Below are positions 1 through 5,036 of a stretch of DNA of 6,406 nt, piece by piece. The DNA is taken from assembly GCA_036389715.1 (NCBI GenBank), contig DASVWH010000124.1, forward strand, positions 1 to 6,406, in the 5' to 3' direction. Position numbers and translations under genes: made by a program. How positions within the stretch are numbered: position 1 is the first letter of the stretch; each line of letters opens with the position of its first letter. The DNA is from DASVWH01 sp036389715. GTDB taxonomy: Bacteria; Acidobacteriota; Blastocatellia; Pyrinomonadales; Pyrinomonadaceae. Under the pieces are notes generated by a model. That model worked only from the letters and a program-made list of their open reading frames with translations, had not been told where the DNA came from and ran no database searches.

Positions 1-412
1 GGAAGGGGCGTCCCCTGTGCGGGTCCGGCAGCCAGTCCTGGAAAATCGTGTGGTAGCGGATGATCTCGGCCCCGGCCCTGGCCAGCTCTTTGAGGATTCC
101 ATCGCTGAACGTGCTGTAGAGCACCGCGCCGTCTGTCACCATCCGCACCATCACTCCCTGGCGCAATTTCCCGAGCAGCATGTCACGCAGGCGATAACTC
201 GTGCCGTCGCGCATCAGTGAGAACGAGACTATGTCCAGACTGCGGCGCGCCTCTTCGATCAATTCCCAGCGGCGCGCGTAGGACTGGCTGCCGCTCGGCA
301 TCAGCGTGACGGAGTTGCCTTCGCGGATAACCGTTCCCGTGAAGCGGTCTGTCTCGGCCTCGAACTGCTCGCCGAGCAGCGGGTGGGCTTCAGCTTGGAT
401 CGAATCAATCAT
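1..412 (-). CDS. Phospholipase D-like / cardiolipin synthase-like protein, N-terminal part (truncated by window edge)
   Basis: This reading frame is open from an ATG at 412 down to the left edge, giving 137 residues without a stop. Residues about 33-121 match the start of a phospholipase D superfamily domain: a strand-helix opening (SVTLMPSGSQSYARRWELIE), EARRSLDIVSFSLM at 54-67, then LRQGVMVRMVTDG at 83-95 and ELARAGAEIIRYH at 109-121. In cardiolipin synthases and related phosphatidyltransferases this stretch comes just before the first HxKxxxxD catalytic motif, which would lie outside the window, so activity cannot be judged. There is no signal peptide or membrane segment in the visible part. 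The start is supported by an in-frame TGA 15 bases upstream and the absence of other starts between; a weak purine-rich GAGAG lies 9-13 bases before the ATG. A promoter candidate lies about 200 bases upstream. The superfamily call is fairly safe; lipid synthase, phospholipase or nuclease cannot be separated. Confidence 0.8.
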   Translation of the reverse strand, partial: MIDSIQAEAHPLLGEQFEAETDRFTGTVIREGNSVTLMPSGSQSYARRWELIEEARRSLDIVSFSLMRDGTSYRLRDMLLGKLRQGVMVRMVTDGAVLYSTFSDGILKELARAGAEIIRYHTIFQDWLPDPHRGRPF

Positions 413-576
413 TGTTTGAATCTCTCAACGCAAGGGCCGGGCTCGGGATTAAACGAGAAACTGTCCTCGCAGGAAAGCCGCTCTGCCATCACAGGAGGGT
501 TCGGTAAATGCGGACTGGCGGCTTGGAAACGTGAGTTCTTCCTTCAATGCGGCAGGCCCGTACCTTAAGCAGAGCA

Positions 577-645
577 CTGTTGCCGGAAGCATCCTAAGAG
601 CGACTACGGCGCATATTCTACTCCTTTTTCGTCGTCCGGCAACAG
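577..645. repeat. Perfect 11-bp inverted repeat bracketing a promoter candidate
   Basis: The arm CTGTTGCCGGA at 577-587 is matched exactly by its reverse complement TCCGGCAACAG at 635-645, with 47 bases between. A second short pair, CGAC at 601-604 and GTCG at 631-634, could extend the pairing with an unpaired bulge on one side. On the minus strand one arm covers the -35 element of a promoter candidate and the other falls roughly 20-30 bases after its expected start point. That placement suits a pair of operator half-sites or a leader hairpin. No transposase or target duplication was seen, so a miniature transposon is less likely. Confidence 0.5.
615..642 (-). promoter_or_regulatory. Sigma70-like promoter candidate for the phospholipase D-like gene
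   Basis: On the minus strand TTGCCG (642-637, four of six consensus bases) is followed after 16 bases by TAGAAT (620-615, five of six). Transcription would start near 608 and give a leader of about 195 bases before the ATG at 412. The -35 hexamer lies inside the right arm of the inverted repeat. The hexamers are good for such GC-rich DNA, but the long leader is unusual and no closer promoter was obvious. This is prediction only. Confidence 0.35.
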
Positions 646-765
646 ATTTTCATGCGCCCCCGTGCCGGAACAAAGCTCACGCGGCCGTTCTCTATCGAAG
701 CTGGTTTTTGCGGGGATTGGGGAGGAGTTGTGCGGGATGGCAGTGAGGCGGACCGGGCGTCACAA

Positions 766-789
766 ACGGAGCCTGTCTACGGAGCCTGT
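766..789. repeat. Short tandem repeat, 11-bp unit at 13-bp spacing
   Basis: ACGGAGCCTGT occurs at 766-776 and again at 779-789, separated by two bases. It lies in the non-coding stretch downstream of the tiny membrane-protein genes. Two copies this short may be a chance duplication, and no function is apparent. Confidence 0.4.
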
Positions 790-841
790 GCCGTGCGAAG
801 CCGCGCGTCAGAGCCGGGGCCCGGGAAGGGCTCGCCGTTCG

Positions 842-1051
842 TTATCTTGAGTGAATGACCCTTTGACCGCGCCAGATGGCATCCGTCCAGACTCTGCGTC
901 TCTTCGACGCGGCCCTCTGGTCCTTACCTGGCTTCGGCGCGGGCCATCTCAGGCGGTACTGCTCGGCGCAGACTTTGACCAGCAGAGAGACGGCCACCAG
1001 CACGTTGAAGCCGATGAAGAGAAGCAGCAGAATATACTTCGCTTTGTCCAT
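842..1051 (-). CDS. Small single-pass membrane protein, 69 residues, unknown function
   Basis: I do not recognise this protein. It begins MDKAKYILLLLFIGFNVLVAV, so residues about 6-26 form one strong hydrophobic segment. The rest is a basic, Trp-containing tail (KRRR at about 50-53, then VWTDAIW) that would be expected to stay in the cytoplasm by the positive-inside rule. There is one cysteine, at residue 28, just after the membrane segment. I chose the ATG at 1051 because a TGGAA ribosome-binding-like sequence lies about 7 bases upstream. A GTG at 1084 in the same frame would add 11 polar residues and has no visible Shine-Dalgarno. The gene follows a 29-codon membrane-protein gene on the same strand, 58 bases away, and the two are probably co-transcribed. 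The hydrophobic N-terminus followed by a basic tail is unlikely by chance, but nothing in the sequence gives a role. Confidence 0.6.
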   Translation of the reverse strand: MDKAKYILLLLFIGFNVLVAVSLLVKVCAEQYRLRWPAPKPGKDQRAASKRRRVWTDAIWRGQRVIHSR

Positions 1052-1109
1052 AATTGATTCCAGTTCATCCGGGCCGCGCTTCACGCGCAGTCCAGGCGTG
1101 GCCCGGTGC

Positions 1110-1199
1110 TCATTGCTGCTGCTGTTTGAGCGCGCGGCTCAGGGTTGAGATACCGACGATGATTAGGGCGATAATCGTTAAGCTGTAAATGTGTGCCAT
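1110..1199 (-). CDS. Tiny membrane protein, 29 residues, unknown function
   Basis: A 29-codon frame with ATG at 1199 and TGA at 1112-1110 encodes MAHIYSLTIIALIIVGISTL followed by SRALKQQQQ. Residues about 5-20 are a continuous hydrophobic segment long enough to span or dip into the membrane; the tail is basic and then ends in four glutamines. The main support is the ribosome binding site GGAGG at 1209-1205, five bases before the ATG, one of the two best in the window. A promoter candidate lies about 40 bases upstream. Its size recalls accessory subunits such as KdpF or CydX, but no potassium pump or cytochrome oxidase gene is nearby and the sequence does not match them. It heads a probable two-gene unit with the 69-residue membrane protein. 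The function is unknown. Confidence 0.6.
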   Translation of the reverse strand: MAHIYSLTIIALIIVGISTLSRALKQQQQ

Positions 1200-1204
1200 C
1201 GTTG

Positions 1205-1209
1205 CCTCC
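1205..1209 (-). promoter_or_regulatory. Strong Shine-Dalgarno for the 29-residue gene
   Basis: GGAGG is read on the minus strand five bases ahead of the ATG at 1199. This consensus site is the main evidence that the 29-codon frame is translated, since the frame is too short for coding statistics. Confidence 0.7.
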
Positions 1210-1239
1210 AAATGTATTCGAGCCGAATTAGCTCCTCTG

Positions 1240-1268
1240 TTTATAAACGCGAAAATTCAGGCCGGAAA
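1240..1268 (-). promoter_or_regulatory. Promoter candidate for the tiny membrane-protein pair
   Basis: On the minus strand TTTCCG (1268-1263, a weak -35) is followed after 17 bases by TATAAA (1245-1240, five of six -10 consensus bases). The start of transcription would fall about 33 bases before the ATG at 1199. The -10 lies within the perfect 10-bp palindrome GTTTATAAAC at 1239-1248, which might also serve a DNA-binding protein. The -35 is poor, so confidence is limited. Confidence 0.35.
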
Positions 1269-1444
1269 CAATCACGCGGCACGGCTCGCAGCGGACTATT
1301 ATTGAAGCGGGCGGCGCAGTTCCAGCGCCCGGCCCGCCGGTTATTGATAAACGGGGCCGCCCCGCGGATAGCCATAACTCATTCCGGCAAATACGTGTTA
1401 GCATTCGCCTGCGGGCCTCTCAAGCGAGCTTTGACCTGATTCCG

Positions 1445-1470
1445 GCCCGGTCGAGGCAGTCCTGCCGGGC
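1445..1470 (+). promoter_or_regulatory. GC-rich hairpin upstream of the dehydrogenase gene
   Basis: GCCC at 1445-1448 can pair with GGGC at 1467-1470, and directly inside it GGCA at 1455-1458 pairs with TGCC at 1463-1466, closing the loop GTCC. The left side carries a six-base bulge. No T-tract follows, so it is not an intrinsic terminator. A short hairpin of this kind is not rare in GC-rich DNA. Confidence 0.25.
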
Positions 1471-1485
1471 ATGTTTTCGGGCGGC

Positions 1486-1519
1486 ACGGGCCGCGGCCTT
1501 TAAAACTCGCCCGGCCCGT
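1486..1519 (+). promoter_or_regulatory. Inverted repeat just upstream of the dehydrogenase start
   Basis: ACGGGCCG at 1486-1493 is exactly complementary to CGGCCCGT at 1512-1519, and GGC (1495-1497) with GCC (1509-1511) extends the stem past a one-base bulge. The loop contains the AT-rich CTTTAAAACT. The structure ends 21 bases before the ATG at 1541 and just ahead of the ribosome binding site GAAGAGA at 1529-1535. It could be an operator around a -10-like TTTAAA, or a leader hairpin affecting translation. Both readings are inference. Confidence 0.35.
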
Positions 1520-1540
1520 CTTCGATTTGAAGAGACGCTT

Positions 1541-2875
1541 ATGCGAAGAAGAAAAATCATTCTCCTCGTGGCGCTCTGCGGCCTGGCCTCTGTCGCCGCC
1601 CGCGCACACGTCCCGGAGGCGAGAGAGCCGCAGATGAACTCCGGCGGGCCGCACGCAAGCTCGCGCGAAGACCGCTGCGCAGCCCGCTCGTCTTCGTCGT
1701 CCGCGTCTCCCGCAAAGACTGCTCGCGGTCCTGCGAGGCCGGGCGCTTTGAAGCTCAAGCCGCATCGCATCACCCTCTCCGGCGGCAAATCCTTCACGCT
1801 TAATCTGCCCGAAGGTTTTGCCATCAGCGTTGCCGCCGAGGGACTCAAGCGCGCGCGCTTCATGGCGCGCAGCCCCGAAGGCCGAATCTTCGTCACGGAG
1901 ATGTATAACCTGACCGATAATCAGAGGGGCGCTGTCTATCTTCTGGACGGGTTCGATCCCGCCCGCAAGCGATTCGCCGTCGTCGAGCCCTATCTCACGC
2001 GCTTACGCAATCCGAACAGCATAGCCTTCTACACGGACCGCGACGGCGTCAGTTGGTTCTATCTGGCACTGACGGACAGGCTCTTGCGCTACAGGTACAG
2101 GGCGCGGGAGAGCGCGCCCGCGGGCCGTCCCGAAGTGCTCGCCACTTTCCCCGATTACGGGCTCGGTTATAAGTACGGCGGGTGGCATCTGACGCGCACG
2201 GTGACGGTCGGCGGCAACGGCAAGATTTACGTTTCGGTCGGGAGTAGCTGCAACGCCTGCGAAGAGCAGGAGGCGGTCCGCGCCAGCGTTTTAGAGATGG
2301 ACCCGGACGGGCGCAACCGCCGGTCTTTCGCGCGCGGCCTGCGCAACGCCGTCGGGCTCCGCTGGACCAACGGGCAACTGTTCGCAACCAATATGGGAGC
2401 CGATCACCTGGGCGACAAGCGGCCCGCGGACACTATGTTCGCGCTCCGCGACGGCGCACACTACGGCTGGCCCTACTGCTTTCAATCCGGCGCGAGGGTT
2501 TACCCGGACGAAGAGTTCAACGCGCGCGGGAGAAAGATGAACTGCCGCAGCGTGCCCCCGGCCTTCCAGGCTTTCGACGCTCACAGCTCGCCACTCGGTT
2601 TTGAATATTTCGACGCGGGAAACAATAACGCGTTGAGCGGGGTCTTCCTCGTAGCCCTGCACGGCTCAACCAAGAAAAGCCTCAATCACGGCTACAGGCT
2701 GGTCCGCGTTCGCGGCGGGCGCGGCGCTTCCGGGCCGCCCGAAGATTTTATCAACGGTTTTCTACAGGCGGGCAAAGTGGTCGGCCGCCCCGTTGATGTT
2801 TTGCGCTTCGGGACGGATGCCTTCCTCCTGACGGACGATCACGCGGGCGTCGTCTATTACGTCTATCGGAAGTAA
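1541..2875 (+). CDS. Secreted PQQ-dependent sugar dehydrogenase-like beta-propeller (glucose/sorbosone dehydrogenase family)
   Basis: The 444-residue product starts with a Sec signal peptide (MRRRK, a hydrophobic core at 6-20, likely cleavage after ARA at 20-22). An Arg/Ser-rich, low-complexity linker follows to about residue 70, then a six-bladed propeller domain from about 71 to the end. Family features are EGFAISVAAEGLKRARFMA (91-109), GGWHLTRT with His216 as candidate catalytic base, ARGLRNAVGL with Arg268-Asn269, HYGWPYC (307-313), SSPLGFEYF (349-357) and GRPVDVLRFGTDAFLLTDDHAGVVYYVY near the C-terminus. Characterised relatives oxidise sugars or aldehydes in the periplasm with PQQ as cofactor and pass electrons to the respiratory chain; the real substrate cannot be told. 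No pqq gene is in the window. The ATG is preceded by GAAGAGA at 1529-1535. Some family members are uncharacterised and may not be dehydrogenases, so the activity is less certain than the fold. Confidence 0.85.
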   Translation: MRRRKIILLVALCGLASVAARAHVPEAREPQMNSGGPHASSREDRCAARSSSSSASPAKTARGPARPGALKLKPHRITLSGGKSFTLNLPEGFAISVAAEGLKRARFMARSPEGRIFVTEMYNLTDNQRGAVYLLDGFDPARKRFAVVEPYLTRLRNPNSIAFYTDRDGVSWFYLALTDRLLRYRYRARESAPAGRPEVLATFPDYGLGYKYGGWHLTRTVTVGGNGKIYVSVGSSCNACEEQEAVRASVLEMDPDGRNRRSFARGLRNAVGLRWTNGQLFATNMGADHLGDKRPADTMFALRDGAHYGWPYCFQSGARVYPDEEFNARGRKMNCRSVPPAFQAFDAHSSPLGFEYFDAGNNNALSGVFLVALHGSTKKSLNHGYRLVRVRGGRGASGPPEDFINGFLQAGKVVGRPVDVLRFGTDAFLLTDDHAGVVYYVYRK

Positions 2876-2889
2876 CGGGGCCGCCGTTA
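2873..2889 (+). terminator. Possible weak terminator hairpin at the end of the dehydrogenase gene
   Basis: TAACGG at 2873-2878, which includes the TAA stop codon, is complementary to CCGTTA at 2884-2889, with the five-base loop GGCCG. A short T-rich run (TCTTTAT) follows on the plus strand. It sits in the 39-base gap between convergent genes, where a terminator is expected. The stem is short and the T-run interrupted, so it may act weakly. On the minus strand no T-tract follows it. Confidence 0.35.
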
Positions 2890-2914
2890 TCTTTATCGAA
2901 AGTAGGACTGCCGC

Positions 2915-4321
2915 TCAACCGCGCAGCGCCTCCAGCAGCTTGTCATGAATCCCGCCGAAGCCGCCGTTTGACATGATGGCGACGACATCGCCGGGGCGCA
3001 GTTCGGGCTCTAAACGGCGCACGATCTCCTCCGCGCCCTCGATGCCGAAAGCCGGTTTGCCGCCCGCCGCGATCTCTGCGATCAATTGAGCTGTGTCGAG
3101 CGTGCGCCCCTTCTCGGTGGCCTTGCTGCTGTCGAAGACGCTGGCGATGACGACGTAATCGGCCGCCTTAAAAGCCCTGGCGTAGTCTTCCTGAAAGACG
3201 GCCAGGCGCGAAGACCAGGAGCGCGGCTCGAAGACCGCGACGATACGGTTCTCCGTGTACTTGGTGCGCAGCGCCTGGAGCGTCTCGCGCACGGCCGTCG
3301 GGTGATGCGCGAAGTCGTCAATGACCGTCACGCCGCGCTCGCGCCCGCGCACCTGCATCCGCCGCCGGACGCTCTTGAAAGTCATGAGCGCGTCGTTGAT
3401 GACCTGCGGCTCGATGCCCCAGGCGTCGGCCGCGATGATGACGGCCAGGCAGTTGCGAATGTTGAAATCGCCGATCAGCGGCGTTTGAAACTCGGCCCAG
3501 GCGCGACCCTCGCGGAAGACGCGAAAGCGTGCCAGCTCGCCGGAGTAATCTATCTCGCGCGCCTGCCAGGTGGCGTCCTCGCAGGTCCCGAAAGTCTCAA
3601 GCCGCGTGTAGAGCTTGGCTCCCATCTCTGCGACCACTTCGCGGACGTGCGGGCTGTCCCATCCGGCGATCAGGCGGCCCTTGCCCGGGACGAGGTTCAT
3701 CAGGCGACGAAAGGCGGTCTTGACGGCGTCTAGGTCTTTGTAGATGTCCGCGTGATCGAACTCGATATTGCCGACGATGGCCAGCTCCGGCAGGTAGTGC
3801 ATGAACTTCGGCCCCTTGTCGAAGTAGGCCGTGTCGTACTCGTCGCCTTCGATGAGGACATAGTCGCTGGCCGTGACACGAAAGCTCGTGTCGAAATTCT
3901 GCACGACGCCGCCGACCAGGAACGTCGGGTCGAGCCCGCCCTGGTCCATTACCCAGGCGGCGATGCTCGTCGTCGTCGTCTTCCCGTGTGTCCCGGCGAC
4001 GACCAGCGAGCGGCGTCCGCGGATGAACTCCTCCTTGACCGTCTCGGCCTGCGAGCGGTAGAGCAGCCTGCGATTCAAGGTCTCTTCGACTTCAGGGTTG
4101 CCGCGCGGGATGGCGTTGCCGACGATGACGCAGTCCGGCGCTGGCCGTAGATGCTCGGCGCTGTAGCCCTGCATGACGGGGATGCCGAGAGCTTCGAGCA
4201 TCGTTGACATCGGCGGGTAGACATTCTCGTCCGAGCCCGTCACGCGATGCCCGCGTGCCTGGAGCATTCCGGCCAGGCTGGCCATCGCCGTCCCGCAAAT
4301 TCCGATCAGGTGATAGTGCAT
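2915..4321 (-). CDS. mpl: UDP-N-acetylmuramate:L-alanyl-gamma-D-glutamyl-meso-diaminopimelate ligase (murein tripeptide ligase)
   Basis: Mpl is a cytoplasmic ATP-dependent ligase that joins the recycled tripeptide L-Ala-gamma-D-Glu-meso-DAP to UDP-MurNAc, returning old peptidoglycan peptide to synthesis. The 468 residues show the three Mur ligase domains: the N-terminal UDP-binding GICGTAM (7-13), the P-loop GTHGKTTTTS (110-119) followed by EGDEYDTAYFDKGPKF (158-173) and GNIEFDHADIY (184-194), and the C-terminal DDFAHHP (335-341), FEPRSWSSR (364-372) and MSNGGFGGIHDKL (450-462). EGDEYDTAYFDKGPKF and SNGGFGGIH distinguish Mpl from MurC. The length is close to the roughly 457 residues of E. coli Mpl, and all key motifs look intact. 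The ATG at 4321 has only a weak upstream AGCAGAA, so initiation may be modest. It lies 76 bases after the secreted-protein gene on the same strand and is probably the last gene of that operon. Confidence 0.95.
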   Translation of the reverse strand: MHYHLIGICGTAMASLAGMLQARGHRVTGSDENVYPPMSTMLEALGIPVMQGYSAEHLRPAPDCVIVGNAIPRGNPEVEETLNRRLLYRSQAETVKEEFIRGRRSLVVAGTHGKTTTTSIAAWVMDQGGLDPTFLVGGVVQNFDTSFRVTASDYVLIEGDEYDTAYFDKGPKFMHYLPELAIVGNIEFDHADIYKDLDAVKTAFRRLMNLVPGKGRLIAGWDSPHVREVVAEMGAKLYTRLETFGTCEDATWQAREIDYSGELARFRVFREGRAWAEFQTPLIGDFNIRNCLAVIIAADAWGIEPQVINDALMTFKSVRRRMQVRGRERGVTVIDDFAHHPTAVRETLQALRTKYTENRIVAVFEPRSWSSRLAVFQEDYARAFKAADYVVIASVFDSSKATEKGRTLDTAQLIAEIAAGGKPAFGIEGAEEIVRRLEPELRPGDVVAIMSNGGFGGIHDKLLEALRG

Positions 4322-4397
4322 AAGTTCTGCTTTGAGTTTGGTTTACGGGCCTTTCCGCGCCCGCCTGCCGGGGGGTTCGTCTGACTGCCCTGGGCCG

Positions 4398-5024
4398 CTA
4401 CTGTTTCTTGAGCAGGCGATAAAAGGGCAGCTCGCTCGTCTTCGCATAATTGGGCGCGGGCACGTCCATGAAGTCGCCCGCCCTGACGCGCTTCGGCCTG
4501 CGTGTTTTGAGGTCCAGATAACGCGCCGTCTCGCGCAGGAGCCGCCCGCCCGTGTCGTAGAGGCGCTCGCGGATGACGACGAGGTCTCCCATGAAGGTTC
4601 TCAGCTCGGAGCGGCTTTTAGCGAGCCGCCCGTCGTCGCGGAAATAGTAGGTGGCGTAAGTGGCCCAATCCCCTGAGGGGCTGGTGAGAAAGAGGTCCGC
4701 GACGACGATCTCCCCGGTCGGCCTGGTCCAGACGGCGGCCGTCGTGTATGCGTCGGCCCGCTCAAGCTGCCTCCTATTTTTAAAGACGCGCCAGCTCGCC
4801 TGCTCGTTCGCTTGATAGTTTGAGACATCGGCCAGGAAGCGCGCCCGGCCGGGATTGCGCTTCTTGTATTGATCGAGCCTGCGGCTGTAGGCTTCCGCCG
4901 CGGCGATCTCGGAGGAGCTTTGCGCGGGCTTCCGCGCGCGGCTCGCAAGAAGAGCCGCCCGGCCTTCGCCCGCGAAGGGAAGCATGAGCGCGAGCAGCAC
5001 GCCGAGCAGTAGAGTCCTCGACAT
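4398..5024 (-). CDS. Small secreted protein of unknown function, 208 residues
   Basis: I do not recognise a named family. The protein begins with a clear Sec signal peptide (MSRTLLLGVLLALMLPFAGEGRA, cleavage likely near residue 23), so it should be periplasmic or exported. A basic helical stretch follows (about 38-66, EIAAAEAYSRRLDQYKKRN), then a mostly beta domain from about 77 to 170. Two similar beta-hairpin segments, YYFRDDGRLAK (126-136) and ERLYDTGGRLLRE (153-165), resemble the short repeats of MORN/YwqK-like proteins, but this is only a visual likeness. There are no cysteines, so no lipid anchor. The ATG is preceded by a full AGGAGG six bases away that overlaps the kinase stop codon, so translation is probably coupled to the kinase. 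Its place between the kinase and mpl suggests a job at the cell envelope, which is inference. Confidence 0.8.
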   Translation of the reverse strand: MSRTLLLGVLLALMLPFAGEGRAALLASRARKPAQSSSEIAAAEAYSRRLDQYKKRNPGRARFLADVSNYQANEQASWRVFKNRRQLERADAYTTAAVWTRPTGEIVVADLFLTSPSGDWATYATYYFRDDGRLAKSRSELRTFMGDLVVIRERLYDTGGRLLRETARYLDLKTRRPKRVRAGDFMDVPAPNYAKTSELPFYRLLKKQ

Positions 5025-5030
5025 TCAATC

Positions 5031-5036
5031 CCTCCT
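5031..5036 (-). promoter_or_regulatory. Shine-Dalgarno overlapping the kinase stop codon
   Basis: AGGAGG is read on the minus strand six bases before the ATG at 5024. The kinase stop TAG (5037-5035) shares its last two bases with this site, so the kinase-terminating ribosome stands on the start signal of the next gene. That arrangement is typical of translational coupling and supports the start chosen for the secreted protein. Confidence 0.75.

Larger units (their letters stand above)
413..841. other. Intergenic stretch without a convincing gene
   Basis: This 430-base stretch separates the start of the phospholipase D-like gene from the end of the 69-codon membrane-protein gene. Both flanking genes read leftwards. 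Short open frames occur here on both strands, but their translations are low-complexity, rich in Arg, Ser and Gly, have no good ribosome binding sites and resemble no family. The recognisable content is the 11-bp inverted repeat and promoter-like sequence around 577-645 and a short tandem repeat at 766-789. No tRNA-like or other structured RNA signature was seen. Confidence 0.6.
1212..1540. other. Divergent intergenic control region
   Basis: This stretch lies between the leftward tiny-gene pair and the rightward dehydrogenase gene. It holds the minus-strand promoter candidate at 1240-1268, an imperfect palindrome at 1337-1354 (CCGGTTAT against ATAAACGG), and GC-rich hairpins at 1445-1470 and 1486-1519. 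On the plus strand TTGATA at 1344-1349 is a good -35, but no convincing -10 follows at 16-18 bases. Minus-strand open frames reach into it from the start of the dehydrogenase gene; they are Arg/Ala-rich antisense shadows. Confidence 0.5.

Noticed and set aside
808..836. GC-rich complementarity downstream of the tiny-gene pair as a terminator
   Set aside because: The possible GAGCC/GGCTC stem is only five bases with a long loop, and no T-tract follows on the minus strand.
383..858. Several plus-strand open frames of 61-71 codons
   Set aside because: They overlap each other in different frames, lack ribosome binding sites and have low-complexity translations; 383-568 also overlaps the start of the phospholipase D-like gene on the other strand.
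1052..1084. GTG at 1084 as the start of the 69-residue membrane-protein gene
   Set aside because: It has no visible Shine-Dalgarno, and the extra residues would put a charged stretch before the membrane segment; the ATG at 1051 is better placed. It is not excluded.
1379..1896. Two minus-strand open frames of 128 and 158 codons over the start of the dehydrogenase gene
   Set aside because: Their Arg/Ala-rich translations mirror the GC-rich linker-coding segment, and they overlap a well-supported signal peptide and propeller start.
2246..2266. Cys-Asn-Ala-Cys in the dehydrogenase as a possible haem c attachment site
   Set aside because: The required histidine is absent: the motif reads CNACE, not CxxCH. 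A disulfide or metal role is possible but unsupported.
3086..4150. Plus-strand open frames of 215 and 132 codons opposite mpl
   Set aside because: They are antisense to an intact gene with every Mur ligase motif, have no recognisable domain, and are explained by codon bias on the other strand.
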